Assembly (NCBI RefSeq): GCF_024172165.1
Contig: NZ_JAMZEB010000002.1
Coordinates: forward strand, 6,531,501-6,595,500
Source of the DNA: Nonomuraea thailandensis
Lineage (GTDB): Bacteria > Actinomycetota > Actinomycetes > Streptosporangiales > Streptosporangiaceae
Direction: 5' to 3'
DNA length: 64,000 nucleotides
This document shows positions 40,129 to 48,326 of the stretch, piece after piece. Positions within the stretch are counted from its first letter, which is position 1; each line of letters opens with the position of its first letter. The position numbers and the translations under genes are program-made. The notes under the pieces were generated by a model that worked only from the letters and a program-made list of their open reading frames with translations, searched no databases and had not been told where the DNA came from.

Positions 40129-40177
40129 CAATTCCCCATATACCCAGACCCATTCTGCCTCTACAGTTACGCCTGAC

Positions 40178-41617
40178 ATGCTGACCTTCACCGCTCTCGG
40201 ACCGTTCCAGGCCTGGGCCGACGGCGCCCCCCTCGACCTCGGCGGCCAGCGGCAGCGAGCGGTGCTCGCGCGCCTGCTCGTCGCCGGTGGCCGCGCCGTG
40301 CCCGTGCACACCCTCATCGACGAGCTCTGGCCCGGCGACCCGCCCGCCCAGGCCCTGTCCACGATCCAGGGCTACGTCTCGCGGCTGCGCCGCGCCCTGG
40401 AGCCCGGCCGCGCGCCCCGCGAGGAGGCCGGGGTGCTGGTGTCCGCGCCGCCCGGGTACGCGTTGCGCGCCCGTACCGACCAGGTCGACGCCTGGCACTT
40501 CGAGAGCCTGGTCAAGTCCGACGGCTCGCCCGCGCAGGTGTGGGCGGCCATGGACACCGCGCTGGAGCTGTGGCGGGGGCCGGCGCTGGCCGAGTTCGCG
40601 GAGCTGAGCTGGGCCGCGACCGAGGCGGGGCGGCTGGAGGAGCTGCGGCTGATCGCCGTGGAGCGGCGGGCGGACGCCGGGCTGGCGCTGGGCCGGGCGA
40701 CGTCGCTGGTGGCGGACCTGGAGGCGCACGCCTCGGCGTACCCGCTGCGGGAGGAGGCGTGGCGGCTGCTGGCCGTGGCGCTCTACCGGATGGGGCGCCA
40801 GGGCGACGCGCTGGCGGCGCTGCGCAGGGCGCGCGCCGTGTGGCGGGACGAGCTGGGGCTGGACCTGTCGGCCGGGCTGAAGCGGCTGGAGGCCGACATG
40901 CTGGCCCAGCGCCTGGAGGAGCCGCCGGCCGATCCCGTGCCCGAGCCCGGCGCGGACGGCGGGGTGCTGCGCGTGCTGGTGGCCGATGACCAGGCGCTGG
41001 TGCGCACCGGGCTGAGGGCCATGCTGGACAGCGAGCCCGGGTTCGCGCCGGCGGGCGAGGCGGCCAACGGCGAGGAGGCGATCGCGGCCGTCCGCGAGAC
41101 GCGTCCGGACGTGGTGCTGCTCGACATCCAGATGCCGCGCCTGGACGGCCTGGCCGCCGCCCGCAGGATCCTGGCCGGGGAGCGTCCGCCGAAGGTCGTC
41201 ATGATGACCACGTTCGGCAGCGACGAGAACCTGTACGCCGCGCTGCGGGCCGGGGTGAGCGGGTTCCTGCTGAAGACCTCGCCGCCGGAGCAGATCCTGG
41301 CCGCGATCAGGGCCGCGGCGGCCGGCGACGCGCTCATCGACCCGGCCGTGACCACGCGGCTGATCTCGGCGTTCACCGGGCGCACCGACCCGGCCTCGCC
41401 TCCGGCGCTGGCCGGGCTCCCCGACGACCGGCTGGACGTGCTCAAGCTCGTCGCCCGCGGCCTGACCAACCGGCAGATCGGGCAGACGCTCGCGCTGCCC
41501 GAGGAGGAGGTGGGCCTGGTGGTGAAGTCGCTGCTGGAGCACCTCGGGCTGTTCGACCGGGCGCAGCTCGTGATGGCCGCCTACGAGTCGGGCCTGGTCA
41601 CCCCTGGAGCGAAATGA
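40178..41617 (+). CDS. SARP-type activator fused to a NarL-type response regulator
   Basis: This is a 479-residue protein. Residues 1-95 form an OmpR-like winged helix (LDLGGQRQRAVLARLLV, STIQGYVSRLRRALE) and 100-245 a BTAD domain (YPLREEAWRLLAVALYRMGR), the AfsR/SARP layout. From residue about 267 a receiver follows: acidic pocket VADDQALVRTGL, phospho-acceptor Asp in LLDIQMPRLDG, switch MMTTF, and Lys in LLKTS. The end (LKLVARGLTNRQIGQTL, VVKSLLEHLGL) is a LuxR-type helix-turn-helix. So one chain has two DNA-binding ends around a receiver. It is next to a matching histidine kinase, so phosphorylation may control a SARP activator directly. A frame break between domains is excluded by one continuous frame. 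Confidence 0.9.
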   Translation: MLTFTALGPFQAWADGAPLDLGGQRQRAVLARLLVAGGRAVPVHTLIDELWPGDPPAQALSTIQGYVSRLRRALEPGRAPREEAGVLVSAPPGYALRARTDQVDAWHFESLVKSDGSPAQVWAAMDTALELWRGPALAEFAELSWAATEAGRLEELRLIAVERRADAGLALGRATSLVADLEAHASAYPLREEAWRLLAVALYRMGRQGDALAALRRARAVWRDELGLDLSAGLKRLEADMLAQRLEEPPADPVPEPGADGGVLRVLVADDQALVRTGLRAMLDSEPGFAPAGEAANGEEAIAAVRETRPDVVLLDIQMPRLDGLAAARRILAGERPPKVVMMTTFGSDENLYAALRAGVSGFLLKTSPPEQILAAIRAAAAGDALIDPAVTTRLISAFTGRTDPASPPALAGLPDDRLDVLKLVARGLTNRQIGQTLALPEEEVGLVVKSLLEHLGLFDRAQLVMAAYESGLVTPGAK

Positions 41618-41633
41618 CCTACTTTTCGTCGCT

Positions 41634-41663
41634 TTGACGATAAAAATCGGTGCGTACTAGGCT
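41634..41663 (+). promoter_or_regulatory. Housekeeping-type promoter of nadE, leaderless
   Basis: TTGACG (41,634-41,639) and TAGGCT (41,658-41,663) are 18 bases apart and fit the main sigma factor. Only 6 bases separate the -10 box from the GTG start, so the mRNA should begin at the start codon. Confidence 0.7.
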
Positions 41664-41669
41664 GTTCAC

Positions 41670-43445
41670 GTGGCACAACTGCGCATTGCCCTGGCCCAGA
41701 CGAACCCGACCGTCGGCGACCTGAGCGCCAACGCCGACAAACTGATCGCGTGGACCCGCGACGCGGCGGAGCGCGAGGCCCACCTCGTGGTCTTCACCGA
41801 GATGTTCCTCACCGGTTACCCCGTGGAGGACCTCGTGCTGCGCACCTCCTTCGTGGACGCCAGCATCCGCACGCTGGAGGAGGTGGCACGCAGGCTCGCG
41901 CGCGAGGGCCTCGGCGACCTGCCGGTGGTCGTCGGCTACGTCGACCGCGCGGGCCTCGCCCCCCGGGTGGGGCAGCCGAAGGGCGCCCCGCTCGACGCCG
42001 CCGCGCTGCTGCACAAGGGCGAGGTGGTCACCCGGACGGCCAAGCACCATCTGCCGAACTACGGGGTCTTCGACGAGTACCGCTACTTCGTGCGCGGCGA
42101 CCGGCTGCCGATCTTCCGGCTGCACGGGGTGGACGTGGCGATCGCGGTGTGCGAGGACCTGTGGCAGGAGGGCGGCCCCGTGTCCGTCGTGGGGCAGGCG
42201 GGGGCCGGGCTGCTGGTGGCGCCGAACGCCTCGCCGTACGAGAAGGACAAGGACGACGTACGGCTGGAGCTGTGCGCGCGCCGGGCCCGCGAGGCCGGGT
42301 GCGGGCTCGTCTACGTCAACCAGGTCGGCGGGCAGGACGAGCTGGTCTTCGACGGCGACTCCATCGTGGTGGACGCGTCGGGCGAACCGGTGGCGCGGGG
42401 CCGCCAGTTCGAGGAGGAGCTGCTGGTCGTGGACCTCGACGGCCTGCCGGTCTCCGACGCCGAGCCCGGCACCTACCCGTACGACGCGGGTGACGGCTCC
42501 ACGATCACGGTCGAGCGGCTGGTGCTGTCCGACGAGCCCGTCGCGGCGTACGCCGCCGACCCCTGCGCCGTCCCCGAGCGGCTGGACGTGCACGCCGAGG
42601 TCTACTCGGCGCTGGTCCTGGCCGTGCGCGACTACGTGGCCAAGAACGGCTTCCAGTCGGTCATCCTGGGCCTGTCCGGCGGCATCGACTCCGCGCTGAC
42701 CGCCACGATCGCCGCCGACGCCATCGGCCCCTCGCGCGTCAACGTGGTGCTCATGCCCTCCCGCTACTCCTCCGACCACTCGCTGGCCGACGCCGAGGAG
42801 CTGGTGCGCAGGCAGGGCGTCAACGCGCAGGTGGTGCCGATCGCCGACATCGTCAACGCGTTCGAGAAGGAGATCGAGCTGTCGGGCCTGGCCGCCGAGA
42901 ACCTCCAGGCGCGGGTGCGCGGCATGATCCTCATGGGCCTGTCGAACGAGCACGGCCACCTGGTGCTGACCACCGGCAACAAGAGCGAGCTGGCCACCGG
43001 CTACTCCACTCTCTACGGCGACTCGGCCGGCGGCTTCGCGCCGATCAAGGACGTGCCGAAGACGATGGTGTGGGAGCTGTCCAGGTGGCGCAACGCCAAC
43101 TCGGGGCCCGGCTTCCTGCTCCAGGCCGAGCGGCCGATCCCGGAGAACTCGATCACCAAGGAGCCGAGCGCCGAGCTGCGTCCCGACCAGCGCGACACCG
43201 ACTCGCTGCCGCCGTACGAGGTGCTGGACCGGCTGCTGGACGACTACGTCGAGAAGGACATGGGCTCGCAGGAGCTCATCGCGGCCGGGCACGACCCCGC
43301 GCTGGTGACGCGGGTGATCCGGCTGGTGGACCTGGCGGAGTACAAGCGGCGCCAGTACCCGCCCGGCCCGAAGATCACGCCCAAGAACTTCGGGCGTGAC
43401 CGCCGCCTGCCCATCACCAACCGCTGGCGGGAGAGCACGAGCTAG
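41670..43445 (+). CDS. nadE: Glutamine-dependent NAD+ synthetase
   Basis: This is a 591-residue protein of the two-domain NadE type. The N-terminal nitrilase-like amidotransferase has its Glu-Lys-Cys triad in FTEMFLTGYP, TAKHHLPNYGVFDE and IAVCEDLWQEG. The C-terminal synthetase has the PP-loop LGLSGGIDSALTATIA near residue 335. It makes NAD+ from deamido-NAD+ with ATP, taking ammonia from glutamine. The GTG start directly follows a -10 box, so it is probably leaderless. The gene is single-copy and essential in most bacteria. Confidence 0.95.
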   Translation: MAQLRIALAQTNPTVGDLSANADKLIAWTRDAAEREAHLVVFTEMFLTGYPVEDLVLRTSFVDASIRTLEEVARRLAREGLGDLPVVVGYVDRAGLAPRVGQPKGAPLDAAALLHKGEVVTRTAKHHLPNYGVFDEYRYFVRGDRLPIFRLHGVDVAIAVCEDLWQEGGPVSVVGQAGAGLLVAPNASPYEKDKDDVRLELCARRAREAGCGLVYVNQVGGQDELVFDGDSIVVDASGEPVARGRQFEEELLVVDLDGLPVSDAEPGTYPYDAGDGSTITVERLVLSDEPVAAYAADPCAVPERLDVHAEVYSALVLAVRDYVAKNGFQSVILGLSGGIDSALTATIAADAIGPSRVNVVLMPSRYSSDHSLADAEELVRRQGVNAQVVPIADIVNAFEKEIELSGLAAENLQARVRGMILMGLSNEHGHLVLTTGNKSELATGYSTLYGDSAGGFAPIKDVPKTMVWELSRWRNANSGPGFLLQAERPIPENSITKEPSAELRPDQRDTDSLPPYEVLDRLLDDYVEKDMGSQELIAAGHDPALVTRVIRLVDLAEYKRRQYPPGPKITPKNFGRDRRLPITNRWRESTS

Positions 43446-43497
43446 GCCGCCGCCGCTCCCAGCGCTAGCGACCCCGCTGCCAGGGCCAGGAAGCCCG

Positions 43498-43853
43498 CCG
43501 GATGGCCGAAGTTGTGGAACACGCGGGCGCGGGCTGGCGGCCTCACCCGTGCCGCCGCGAAGCCGTACGTCTCGCAGCCCGCGCCGGCCAAGCAGATCAG
43601 GCAACTGGAGGCGCGGCCCGGCTGGCGGAGGTGCTCTTCAGCGAGCCGCGCTGGATCGCGCTGGCGCGATCGCCGACGGGTACGGCGTCGCGCCGGCGCC
43701 CGAGTCGGCGGCTCGCTACTACGCGCGGCCCGGGGTCACGTACCGGCCGCTCACCGGGGGAGCGCCAGCCGGGTCGCCGTCGCCTGGGCGCCCGCGGACG
43801 ACGCGAACCCCGTCGTGGGGACTTCGTGCGGTGCTGCCTTGAGTACACGTAAC
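43498..43853 (+). pseudogene. Decayed LysR-type regulator gene
   Basis: Parts of a LysR protein are recognisable in different frames. LTRAAAKPYVSQPAPAKQIR near 43,545 is the HTH (usually VSQPALSKQIRQLE). In another frame YYARPGVTYRPLTG is the start of the effector-domain tail, followed after a shift by SRVAVAWAPADDANPVV and after another shift by DFVRCCL. The central effector domain is missing. So the gene has a large deletion and at least two frameshifts and cannot be functional. It fills the gap between nadE and the ArsR gene. Confidence 0.8.
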
Positions 43854-43864
43854 CAGTAGGTTAC
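43849..43864. promoter_or_regulatory. ArsR operator
   Basis: GTAACCAGTAGGTTAC, with matching outer C/G to give 7-bp arms, lies about 10 bases upstream of the ArsR start codon. It fits the paired GTAACC/GGTTAC sites expected for an autoregulating ArsR dimer. Confidence 0.7.
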
Positions 43865-43874
43865 GCTTTTCGGT

Positions 43875-44342
43875 GTGACGGAAGCGGCGAAGGCGCGTGC
43901 GGACGACGCTGTTGCGGAGCGCCCGGACGAGGCGGCGGGCGCTTGGGCGGACGACGCCCTGGAGGCCCGCCTGGACGAGGTGGCGGGAGCTGTCGCGGAT
44001 CCCGTGCGGCGGCGGATCCTCGTGCTGCTGCGGGAGGGGCCGCTGCCGGCCGGCGAGGTCGCCGAGCGCTTCGCGATCAGCCGGCCCGCCGTCAGCCGCC
44101 ACCTGCGGGTGCTCAGGCGCAGCGGGCTGGTCCGCGCCGAGCTGGCCGGCAGGCAGCGCCTCTACACGCTCGACCCGGGGCCGTTCGGGGAGCTGGTCGC
44201 GTGGCTCGGGCCGTTCGTGCGGCCCTCCGGGTGGGAGCACCGCTTCGACGCGCTGGAGACCGAGGTGTACCGCACGCGCCGCGAACGCCGTACCACGACG
44301 GGCGCCCCGCCAGGCGTCCCAGGAGAGGAGAGCACCGCATGA
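43875..44342 (+). CDS. ArsR-family regulator
   Basis: This is a 155-residue protein with an ArsR winged helix at residues about 35-110: VADPVRRRILVLLREGPLPAGEVAERF, then recognition helix SRPAVSRHLRVLRRSGLV and wing RQRLYTL. No metal-binding cysteines are seen, so it senses something else. The N-terminal 30 residues are an unusual acidic/Ala-rich extension; a later start is possible. It is coupled to the SRPBCC gene by an ATGA overlap, a common ArsR-AHSA1 pair. Confidence 0.9.
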   Translation: MTEAAKARADDAVAERPDEAAGAWADDALEARLDEVAGAVADPVRRRILVLLREGPLPAGEVAERFAISRPAVSRHLRVLRRSGLVRAELAGRQRLYTLDPGPFGELVAWLGPFVRPSGWEHRFDALETEVYRTRRERRTTTGAPPGVPGEESTA

Positions 44343-44842
44343 GCCCCATCCCCACAGGCCGGCTGTTCAGCACCGGCGCCGGCACCGACCTCGTTCTCAC
44401 CCGCACCTTCCGCGCGCCCGCGGGCGACGTGTGGGCCAGCGTCACCGAGCCCGAGCGCACGGCGCGCTGGTTCGGGCCGTGGGAGGGCGACGCGGCGCCC
44501 GGCCGCACGGTCAAGGTGCAGCTCCTCTTCGAGGAGCAGCAGCCCTGGTACGACCTGCGCATCGACGCCTGCGAGCCGCCGCGCCGCCTGGCCGTCTCCT
44601 CCCTGGACGAGCACGGGGCCTGGCACATCGAGCTGCTGCTGGCCGAGTCCGACGGGGTGACGGAGCTGCGGTTCGTCCAGCACCTGGAGACGGAGGACGG
44701 CGTCGGGGACATCGGGCCCGGCTGGGAGTACTACCTGGACCTGCTCGTCGCCTCGCGCGACGGCTCGCCCGCGCCCGGCTTCGACGCGTACCACCCGTCG
44801 ATGCAGGCCTACTACAACGGGCTCACCGCCTCGCCCCGCTGA
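44339..44842 (+). CDS. SRPBCC/AHSA1-domain protein
   Basis: This is a 167-residue START-like protein: LVLTRTFRAPAGDVWASVTEPERTARWFG at the start and TELRFVQHLE later are the standard AHSA1 features. These proteins bind hydrophobic ligands in a deep cavity. The ATG overlaps the ArsR stop, so it is co-translated and likely regulated by that protein through the operator at 43,849-43,864. The ligand is unknown. Confidence 0.9.
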   Translation: MSPIPTGRLFSTGAGTDLVLTRTFRAPAGDVWASVTEPERTARWFGPWEGDAAPGRTVKVQLLFEEQQPWYDLRIDACEPPRRLAVSSLDEHGAWHIELLLAESDGVTELRFVQHLETEDGVGDIGPGWEYYLDLLVASRDGSPAPGFDAYHPSMQAYYNGLTASPR

Positions 44843-44899
44843 CACCCGTGGACGGGCGGCGGCCCTGAGAATGTCGGTGGCTCCTGGCACAGTTGCCCC

Positions 44900-45982
44900 G
44901 TGGCTCAACCCCTGAAAGACCTGATCAACGCCCGGTCGGTGTCGGTGCTGGCCGACGGGCTGGCCGCCGCCTGGCCGGCGTTCCCCCGGGCCGGCTTCAC
45001 CGCGCGGGCCCTGACCGGCCTCGACGGCCTGGAGCTCAAGGCCCGCGTGGCGCACGTCGCCGCGGCCCTGCACGACGCGCTGCCCCTGCCCTATCCGCGT
45101 GCCGCCGCGCTCGTGCGGGAGTGCGCCGCCACGCTCGACATGTGGAGCGGCTGGCCCGCCACCGAGCACACCGCCCTCCAGGGGCTCGACCACCTGGAGC
45201 CCGCGATGGAGACGCTGGCCGCGCTCACGCCGTACGCGACGGGCGAGTTCGCCGTCCGCCCCTACCTGGACCGCTACCGCGACGACGCCATCAAGATCAT
45301 GTATGGCTGGGCGGAGTCGCCTGACGAGCACCTGCGCCGGCTGGCCTCGGAGGGCTCCCGCCCGCGCCTGCCGTGGGCGGGCCGGGTCGGCTGGCTGATG
45401 ACGCCGGGCCCGACACTCCCCCTGCTCGACCGGCTGCGCGACGACCCGAGCGAGTACGTCCGCCGCTCGGTCGCCAACCACGTCAACGACCTGGCCAAGG
45501 ACCATCCGCAGGTGGCGCTGGAGCTGCTGGCGGGGTGGCGCGCGGGCGGCGGTTCCCACGTGGAGCGGGTGCTGCGCCACGCGGTCCGCGGGCTGCTGCG
45601 GGCCGGCCACCCTGAGGCCCTCGCCCTGCTGGGCGCCACGCCGGGCAGCGGCACGGTGGAGGAGCTGACCCTCGGCTCCCCCACCGTCGCCGTAGGCGGC
45701 AGGCTGGCCTTCACGGTCACCGTGAGGGCGGAGGCCGCGGGGCCGGTGCTGCTGAAGTACGCCGTGCGGCGGGCGGGCTCGCGCCGCGTGTTCCACCTCG
45801 GGCAGCGGGAGGCGGGCGGGGCCGGCGAGACGTTCGCCGTGCGCAAGAGTCACTCCTTCCGCCCGGTCACCACGCGCGACGAGCCGCCCGGGCCGCGGGA
45901 GCTCGATGTGATCGTCAACGGTAGGGTGGCCGCGACCGTCCCGTTCACGCTGACCGGGGCGGAGACGACATCGATCTCGTGA
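44900..45982 (+). CDS. DNA alkylation repair protein, AlkC-like
   Basis: This is a 360-residue protein. The first 250 residues are HEAT-like helices (AFPRAGFTARAL, FAVRPYLDRY, SEYVRRSVANHVNDLAKDHP, VLRHAVRGLLRAGHPEAL), the ALK fold of AlkC/AlkD glycosylases. The C-terminal 95 residues are beta-rich (VGGRLAFTVTVRAEAAGPV ... ELDVIVNGRVAATVPFTL), the Ig-like domain that marks AlkC. AlkC removes positively charged alkylated bases without flipping them. The GTG start lacks a strong ribosome site. Confidence 0.8.
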   Translation: MAQPLKDLINARSVSVLADGLAAAWPAFPRAGFTARALTGLDGLELKARVAHVAAALHDALPLPYPRAAALVRECAATLDMWSGWPATEHTALQGLDHLEPAMETLAALTPYATGEFAVRPYLDRYRDDAIKIMYGWAESPDEHLRRLASEGSRPRLPWAGRVGWLMTPGPTLPLLDRLRDDPSEYVRRSVANHVNDLAKDHPQVALELLAGWRAGGGSHVERVLRHAVRGLLRAGHPEALALLGATPGSGTVEELTLGSPTVAVGGRLAFTVTVRAEAAGPVLLKYAVRRAGSRRVFHLGQREAGGAGETFAVRKSHSFRPVTTRDEPPGPRELDVIVNGRVAATVPFTLTGAETTSIS

Positions 45983-46004
45983 GGCGCCGGCCGGGAGGGG
46001 CCCT

Positions 46005-46718
46005 GTGACGGGCGAGGTGCGCGACATCGACCTGCTCCGGATCGAGCTGGGCGTCATCTGGCGCCTGGACGGGCGCGGGCGTCTGCCGGGGCCTGAGGAC
46101 ATGGTGATCGGCGTGGCGGCCGGCGGCCTGACCGCGGCCGTCGCCGCCGGCGTGCCCGACGACCTGGCCTCGCGCCTGCTCTCCCTCATCACCCCCGACA
46201 CCCCCGCCCCACCGGCCCTCAGCATGCCACCGGACGTTCTGACGGCCTGCCGGGCCCTGCTGGGCGGCGATCAGGTGACGGTGTCGGGAGGCCCCAGCTA
46301 CCTCGTGAGCCCGCCCGTCCGGGCGGACGTCGCGGTGGACGTCCTCAGATCCGGGTCCGCCGAGCACGTCCGCCTCGTACGCTCCTTACCGCGGCCCGCC
46401 TCCTGGGAGCCCGACGAGTGGGCCGAGCTCACCAGCGGCACCGCGGGATCGCCCTGGGCGATGGTCGCCGAGGACGGTCAGGTGGTCTCGATCTGCCACA
46501 GCGCCCGCCTCACCCCGCTCGGCGCCGAGGCCGGCACCTGGACGTCCCCGGCACACCGCGGCCGAGGTTACGCCGCCGCCACCACGTCCGCCTGGGCCGA
46601 CCAGTTGCCCGGGGTTCACCTGTTCTACAGCACGAGCGCGGACAACCACTCCTCGCAGCGCGTGGCCCAGCGCCTGCGCCTGCGCCCGCTCGGCTGGTTC
46701 TGGCACCTCACCGCCTGA
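46005..46718 (+). CDS. GNAT-family acetyltransferase with N-terminal extension
   Basis: This is a 237-residue protein. The C-terminal GNAT core is recognised by WAMVAEDGQVVSICHSARLT, then TSPAHRGRGYAAATTSAW (acetyl-CoA loop, RGxGYA) and YSTSADNHSSQRVAQRLRL. The first 130 residues resemble the extension of GNAT proteins of the FR47 kind. GGGAGGGG lies upstream of the GTG. It follows the AlkC gene by 22 bases and may be co-transcribed. The substrate is unknown. Confidence 0.85.
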   Translation: MTGEVRDIDLLRIELGVIWRLDGRGRLPGPEDMVIGVAAGGLTAAVAAGVPDDLASRLLSLITPDTPAPPALSMPPDVLTACRALLGGDQVTVSGGPSYLVSPPVRADVAVDVLRSGSAEHVRLVRSLPRPASWEPDEWAELTSGTAGSPWAMVAEDGQVVSICHSARLTPLGAEAGTWTSPAHRGRGYAAATTSAWADQLPGVHLFYSTSADNHSSQRVAQRLRLRPLGWFWHLTA

Positions 46719-46762
46719 CACCCCTCCCGCGCCGGACGGCCTCTACAGGTCCTCGGCCGGAT

Positions 46763-47395
46763 TCACCCGGTGGTGCCCGCGTGGAGGACCTCCCGTTCCC
46801 AGGCCTCGCGCGGCTGGGTGTGCAGCCGCCAGTAGTGCTCGGCGATGTCGTCCGGATCGAAGGCCGTGCCAGGCGCGACCGCCCCCGCGACCGTGACGCT
46901 GGCCGCGTGCACCCCCGACGGCCCGTACTCCTCGTCCAGCATCGCCACCAGCGTCCGCACGCCGGCCTTGCCCAGGGACAGGCTGACGTACGAGGGCTTG
47001 GGCTCGGGCATCCCGCCGGTGACGACGAACGTGCCGCTGCCGCGCCGCGCCATCGCGGGCACCACCTGCGCCGCCGTGATGAGCGCGCCCACCACGTTCA
47101 CCGCCCACGCGTCGAGCTGCGCCCGCGCGTTCGCCTCGGCGAGCGAGTCGGGGCGGACGACCGCGGCGTTGTACACCACGACGTCCGGCGTGCCGAACGC
47201 GCCCGTCGCCGCGTCGAGCGCCGCACGCAGCTCGCCCTCGTCCCCGCAGTCCGCCCGGTACGTCAGCACGCCGTCCAGGCCGAGCGAGCCACCGCTACGC
47301 GAGACGAGCCCCACCGCCAGCCCCTCCCTGGCGAACCGCTGGGCCACCGCCCGCCCGATCCCCGGCCCCGACCCGACGATCACCGCTCCAGGCAT
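46763..47395 (-). CDS. Short-chain dehydrogenase/reductase
   Basis: This is a 210-residue SDR. The nucleotide site is IVGSGPGIGRAVAQRF and YNAAVV stands for the NAG motif. In the catalytic region the usual YxxxK reads YVSLSLGKAGV, with Tyr and Lys six rather than four residues apart, so catalysis may differ. It is short for the family. GGAGCGG precedes the ATG. Divergent from a MerR gene through an over-long spacer promoter, it is probably that regulator's target. Confidence 0.8.
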   Translation of the reverse strand: MPGAVIVGSGPGIGRAVAQRFAREGLAVGLVSRSGGSLGLDGVLTYRADCGDEGELRAALDAATGAFGTPDVVVYNAAVVRPDSLAEANARAQLDAWAVNVVGALITAAQVVPAMARRGSGTFVVTGGMPEPKPSYVSLSLGKAGVRTLVAMLDEEYGPSGVHAASVTVAGAVAPGTAFDPDDIAEHYWRLHTQPREAWEREVLHAGTTG

Positions 47396-47438
47396 GGATC
47401 CGCTCCTTCACGTTGTTCTGGCTTTCATGACGCTCGCG

Positions 47439-47470
47439 ACGGTAGGGCGTCACATCGATGTGAAGGTCAA
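47439..47470 (-). promoter_or_regulatory. MerR-type promoter of the SDR gene
   Basis: On the minus strand TTGACC (47,465-47,470) and TACCGT (47,439-47,444) are 20 bases apart, longer than the usual 17. The palindrome TCACATCGATGTGA (47,450-47,463) sits between them. A long spacer with a central dyad is the hallmark of promoters twisted by MerR-family activators. Confidence 0.8.
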
Positions 47471-47478
47471 GGGAGCTC

Positions 47479-47844
47479 ATGAGGATCGGTGACCTGGCCC
47501 GCGAGACCGGGGTCAGCAGGCGGCTGCTGCGCTACTACGAGGAGCAGGGCCTGCTGCGGCCCCGGCGGCTGGCGAACGGCTACCGCGAGTACGGCGACGC
47601 GGACGTGGCCGCCGTGCGCCACATCCGCACGATGCTCGCCGCCGGCCTGCCCACGGCCGTCATCGCCCGGCTGCTGGACTGCGTCCACGACGACGGCGAC
47701 CGCATGGTGCCGACCGCCTGCCCCGGCATGGTCGCCAACCTCCAGCGCGAGCGCCGCCGCATCGCCGAGAACATCGAACGGCTCCAGACGTCCCAGCGGG
47801 CACTCGACACCATGCTCGCGACCGTCCATCAGCAACCCCGCTGA
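47479..47844 (+). CDS. MerR-family transcriptional regulator
   Basis: This is a 121-residue protein: MRIGDLARETGVSRRLLRYYEEQGLL is the MerR helix-turn-helix, NGYREYGDADVAAVRHI the wing, and the C-terminal RERRRIAENIERLQTSQRAL the dimer coil. No metal cysteine array is present; one Cys (LLDCVHDDG) and another (PTACPG) are seen. It should control the divergent SDR gene and itself from the promoter at 47,439-47,470. GGGAGC precedes the ATG. Confidence 0.9.
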   Translation: MRIGDLARETGVSRRLLRYYEEQGLLRPRRLANGYREYGDADVAAVRHIRTMLAAGLPTAVIARLLDCVHDDGDRMVPTACPGMVANLQRERRRIAENIERLQTSQRALDTMLATVHQQPR

Positions 47845-47905
47845 CCGGCCTCCCACCCCCAAGCGGCAACCCCGTCGACCGGCCCCACCCGAGCAGGAGC
47901 TCAGC

Positions 47906-48160
47906 TCACGAGGGGCAACATCGGCGGGCGGCGGCGGCGGTGGTGGCGGCGGTGCACTCCGCCGTGCCGGGGCTGCTCGGGTCTGCGACGGCACGGCAGT
48001 TGTACAGCCACGGCCTGATCGACCCGCGGTCCTCGTACCGTGCCAGGCTCCGCCACGCCCGGTCCAGGGTCTCCTGCACCGCGTCCTCGGCATCGTGCAC
48101 CGAGCCCAGCAGCCGGTAGCAGTGTGCCCGAAGCTCGTCCCGAACGCCCGCCCGCCCCAC
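47906..48160 (-). pseudogene. Remnant of an ECF sigma-factor gene (region 2 only)
   Basis: DELRAHCYRLLGSVHDAEDA, VQETLDRAWRSLARY and IRPWLYN are the sigma-70 region 2 of an ECF factor of the SigJ kind. After WLYN the sequence turns into unrelated Ala/Thr-rich codons and stops; regions 2.4 and 4 are absent. So it is a truncated, probably dead gene. Between 47,845 and 48,326 I see nothing else with coding support. Confidence 0.75.
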
Positions 48161-48326
48161 CCCTGGCCGCGGCCGGCGGTTCGCCCGCGCTGCCTCGTGA
48201 CGAGGGCGGCGGCTCCTCCGCCGCGCCGCCGGGCTCCGCGCTCCAGGTCGGCGTCATCGGACGGTCACCTCACTCGTGTCGCGTGCCAAGCTACAAGCCG
48301 CCGGCATCTGCGACGATCGTGAGGCC

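Noticed and set aside
41619..43604. 661-codon minus-strand frame opposite nadE
   Set aside because: Shadow of NadE, which has complete amidotransferase and PP-loop motifs and a good promoter.
47898..48322. Functional sigma factor
   Set aside because: Only region 2 is readable; promoter-binding regions 2.4 and 4 are missing.
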